Assembly: GCA_027306915.1 (NCBI GenBank)
Contig: DAHUYW010000011.1
Coordinates: forward strand, 48,271-112,270
Origin: Spirochaetales bacterium
GTDB lineage: Bacteria; Spirochaetota; Spirochaetia; DAHUYW01
Direction of reading: 5' to 3'
DNA: 64,000 nt
The notes under the pieces were generated by a model that was given only the letters and a program-made list of their open reading frames with translations, did no database searches and was not told where the DNA came from. Position 1 is the stretch's first letter, and each line of letters opens with the position of its first letter. This document shows positions 62,441 through 64,000 of this stretch, in pieces. A program made the translations under genes and the position numbers.

Positions 62441-62476
62441 GGGCTGCCTTCGGGGCTTCCATCCTGGAGGCAGCCC
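62441..62476 (+). terminator. Stem-loop between the binding-protein and permease genes
   Basis: GGGCTGCC (62441-62448) pairs with GGCAGCCC (62469-62476) around a 20-base loop, followed by CTTTCT. It is probably an attenuator or mRNA-stabilising hairpin that raises binding-protein expression over permease expression. Confidence 0.6.
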
Positions 62477-62569
62477 CTTTCTGTGGCTGCCGAGGACGTC
62501 CGCTTTCAAACAATCCGGTGGGCGGTGTAATGGGGGGAGGTATCCGAGCGGCTCGGCGGAAAAGCAAAC

Positions 62570-63433
62570 ATGAGGCGGCATCAGACAATCAGGGCCTATC
62601 TGTTTCTCCTTCCCTTTTTGACATTTTTCATCCTCGTAACCGTATATCCAGTCATCTACGGAGGTTACCTCTCCCTGTTCGGAGAACGCGGGGCGAGAAT
62701 GTGGTTCGTGGGATTGGGCAATTTTGAGTCCACGTTCACAGACCCGCTGTTCTGGCGAGGGTTCGGATTCCCGGTTTTCCTCCTCCTTGTCCAGGTCACT
62801 GGCATGATCGTGATCGCGATCTTCATCGGGCTCCTCTACGAGAGGATCAAACACTCGGCGGTCTACCGACTGATCTTCTACCTTCCCTATGCCGTACCCG
62901 GAGTCGTTGCGGGGATCCTCTGGTCTTACATATTCTCTCAATCCATGTCCCCTCTCGTCCCACTGTGGAAGCTGTTGGGCGCGGCCAAGCCCGACTTCAT
63001 CACCCTCTCGAGCGTACGCTGGGTTCTTCTCATCATCATCCTTTGGGAATGGACGGGATATACCTCACTCATCATCTATTCCACGCTGGTCTCCATTCCC
63101 AAGGAGTACGCAGAGGCTGCGGAGCTGGACGGAGCCGGCTGGCTCAAGGTGGCGTACTATATCAAGGTTCCGCTCCTCAAGAACACGGTCTTCGTCCTTA
63201 TTATTTTCAATTCGATCGGCGCTATGCAGGTTTTCAATGAGCCGAGGATGATAAATATACTCTTGACCCTTCCGCAGAACTACACGCCGGCGATGTACCT
63301 TTATAATCAGGCGTTTGCCTATGGCGCCTTCACCTATTCGATAGCTATGGGGCTCGTTTTGGCTGCGGTCATTTTCGTCGTCTCCTTCTTCTTCATGAGA
63401 CAATCCATGAAGGAACTAGACGTCCATGCGTGA
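62570..63433 (+). CDS. Sugar ABC transporter permease (MalF/UgpA type)
   Basis: A 287-residue inner-membrane permease with about six helices, beginning AYLFLLPFLTFFILVTVYPV. The ATPase-contacting EAA loop is EYAEAAELDGAGWLKVAYYI. The C-terminus (ELDVHA) is close to the next gene. ATG 62570 has only a weak ribosome binding site. It pairs with the downstream permease to form the membrane channel. Confidence 0.92.
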   Translation: MRRHQTIRAYLFLLPFLTFFILVTVYPVIYGGYLSLFGERGARMWFVGLGNFESTFTDPLFWRGFGFPVFLLLVQVTGMIVIAIFIGLLYERIKHSAVYRLIFYLPYAVPGVVAGILWSYIFSQSMSPLVPLWKLLGAAKPDFITLSSVRWVLLIIILWEWTGYTSLIIYSTLVSIPKEYAEAAELDGAGWLKVAYYIKVPLLKNTVFVLIIFNSIGAMQVFNEPRMINILLTLPQNYTPAMYLYNQAFAYGAFTYSIAMGLVLAAVIFVVSFFFMRQSMKELDVHA

Positions 63434-63466
63434 AATGCAATATCTCGGGGACAACGGGTGGCGACA

Positions 63467-64000
63467 ATGAAATCATCACATCGCGTTGGGTTCGAGGTCA
63501 TCGCGATACTCCTCGCCCTCTTTTTTCTCCTCCCCTTCTATTGGCTCGTGCAGAGCTCGACGAAGGACGTCGGGCAGCTCATGGAGGGCACATTCGTGCC
63601 CGTAATCCCTGGCCACTTCATCGACAATCTCATTGGCGTTTTCGCCTATCGTCACGGAGTCTTCGGCCAGTGGCTGGCCAACTCATTCCTCTATTCAGGC
63701 GTCGGTTCCCTCGCGGGCACCTTCTTCTCCGCAATGGCCGGGTTCGCGTTTAGGAGATACCGTTTCGTCGGCCGGAAGCTCCTCTTCATCCTCATCCTTG
63801 GGTTCGCGCTCGTCCCTGGATTCGCCACGACGCTCCCGCTTTTCATGGAATTCAAGGTCTTCCATTTCCTGAACACGGGCTGGGCCATCATCGTTCCGTC
63901 CGTGCTGAACATATTCGGCGTCTACCTCATGGTGGTGTACTGGAACCAGGTGCCCGAGGAGTTGTTCGATGCCGCCATGATCGACGGAGCGAGGGAACCG
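63467..64000 (+). CDS. Sugar ABC transporter permease (MalG/UgpE type), 3' end outside window
   Basis: Starts at ATG 63467 (MKSSHRVGFEVIAILLALFF) and stays open to the window edge, giving 178 residues. LLPFYWLVQSSTKD, WLANSFLYSG and PEELFDAAMIDGARE, the start of the EAA loop, identify the second permease of a carbohydrate transporter. An ATPase subunit is not seen and may lie beyond the window or be shared. Confidence 0.92.
   Translation, partial: MKSSHRVGFEVIAILLALFFLLPFYWLVQSSTKDVGQLMEGTFVPVIPGHFIDNLIGVFAYRHGVFGQWLANSFLYSGVGSLAGTFFSAMAGFAFRRYRFVGRKLLFILILGFALVPGFATTLPLFMEFKVFHFLNTGWAIIVPSVLNIFGVYLMVVYWNQVPEELFDAAMIDGAREP

Overview
The window is about 64 kb of GC-rich, gene-dense bacterial chromosome. 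I infer a free-living member of the Spirochaetota, with moderate confidence. Secreted substrate-binding proteins have the spirochaete-style processing site LFA-GGKQE. Several genes resemble families I associate with spirochaetes: a divergent sigma-70-like protein, an orphan at 31182-32114, and a GlnE with an N-terminal ACT-like domain. Start codons are ATG, GTG and TTG. No rRNA or CRISPR array was seen. One tRNA, Leu(GAG), lies at 9205-9288.

Layout. 1-6516 (+): the 3' end of lon, argF, a small secreted protein coupled to an M24 peptidase, a DHH phosphoesterase, the sigma-like gene behind a sigma-54-type promoter, and rdgB. 6575-12435: ppa, pepF, tRNA-Leu, an aldo/keto reductase, a cupin-type phosphoglucose isomerase, an Hsp20 with its own sigma-54-type promoter and terminator, and a CBM9-like protein. 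12528-17598 (+): a sugar operon of ROK repressor, PPi-type phosphofructokinase, double-SIS isomerase, PIG-L deacetylase and aldose epimerase, with a XylR-like operator at its promoter. 17640-24250 (-): a HAD phosphatase, a COG4315-type secreted repeat protein, and a damaged opp peptide-transport operon. 24421-27689: a DEAD-box helicase with a long disordered tail, an FkbM-like protein and an XRE regulator. 27805-32114 (-): a YhaN/YhaO (Rad50/Mre11-like) pair and an orphan family. 32225-35384 (-): an anaerobic glycerol-3-phosphate dehydrogenase-like module. 35454-41265: queG, a two-component system, a deoxynucleoside kinase and an MFS transporter. 41664-50277: a 14-codon ORF, typA, a GH63-like/debranching-enzyme pair, an SDR and an aquaporin.

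50280-53290 and 58905-60960 are accessory patches. They mix small, often less GC-rich genes (Hsp20-like, baeRF-like, membrane protein, small secreted protein) with remnants of a DUF58-like gene, a phytoene-desaturase-like gene, and IS630, IS1380 and IS66 transposases. Between them lie an SDR, cysE and glnE. The window ends in a carbohydrate ABC transporter (binding protein and two permeases, the last cut off) behind a near-consensus sigma-70 promoter.

Three themes stand out. Several genes have a good -35/-10 promoter whose -10 box ends only 6-12 bases before the start codon, so their mRNAs look leaderless or nearly so. Two promoters fit the sigma-54 -24/-12 pattern, one of them driving a sigma-70-like protein, which suggests a sigma cascade. 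The ROK operon encodes an enzyme combination that suggests an undescribed amino-sugar catabolic route. All functional statements are read from sequence motifs and remembered family features; no search was run.
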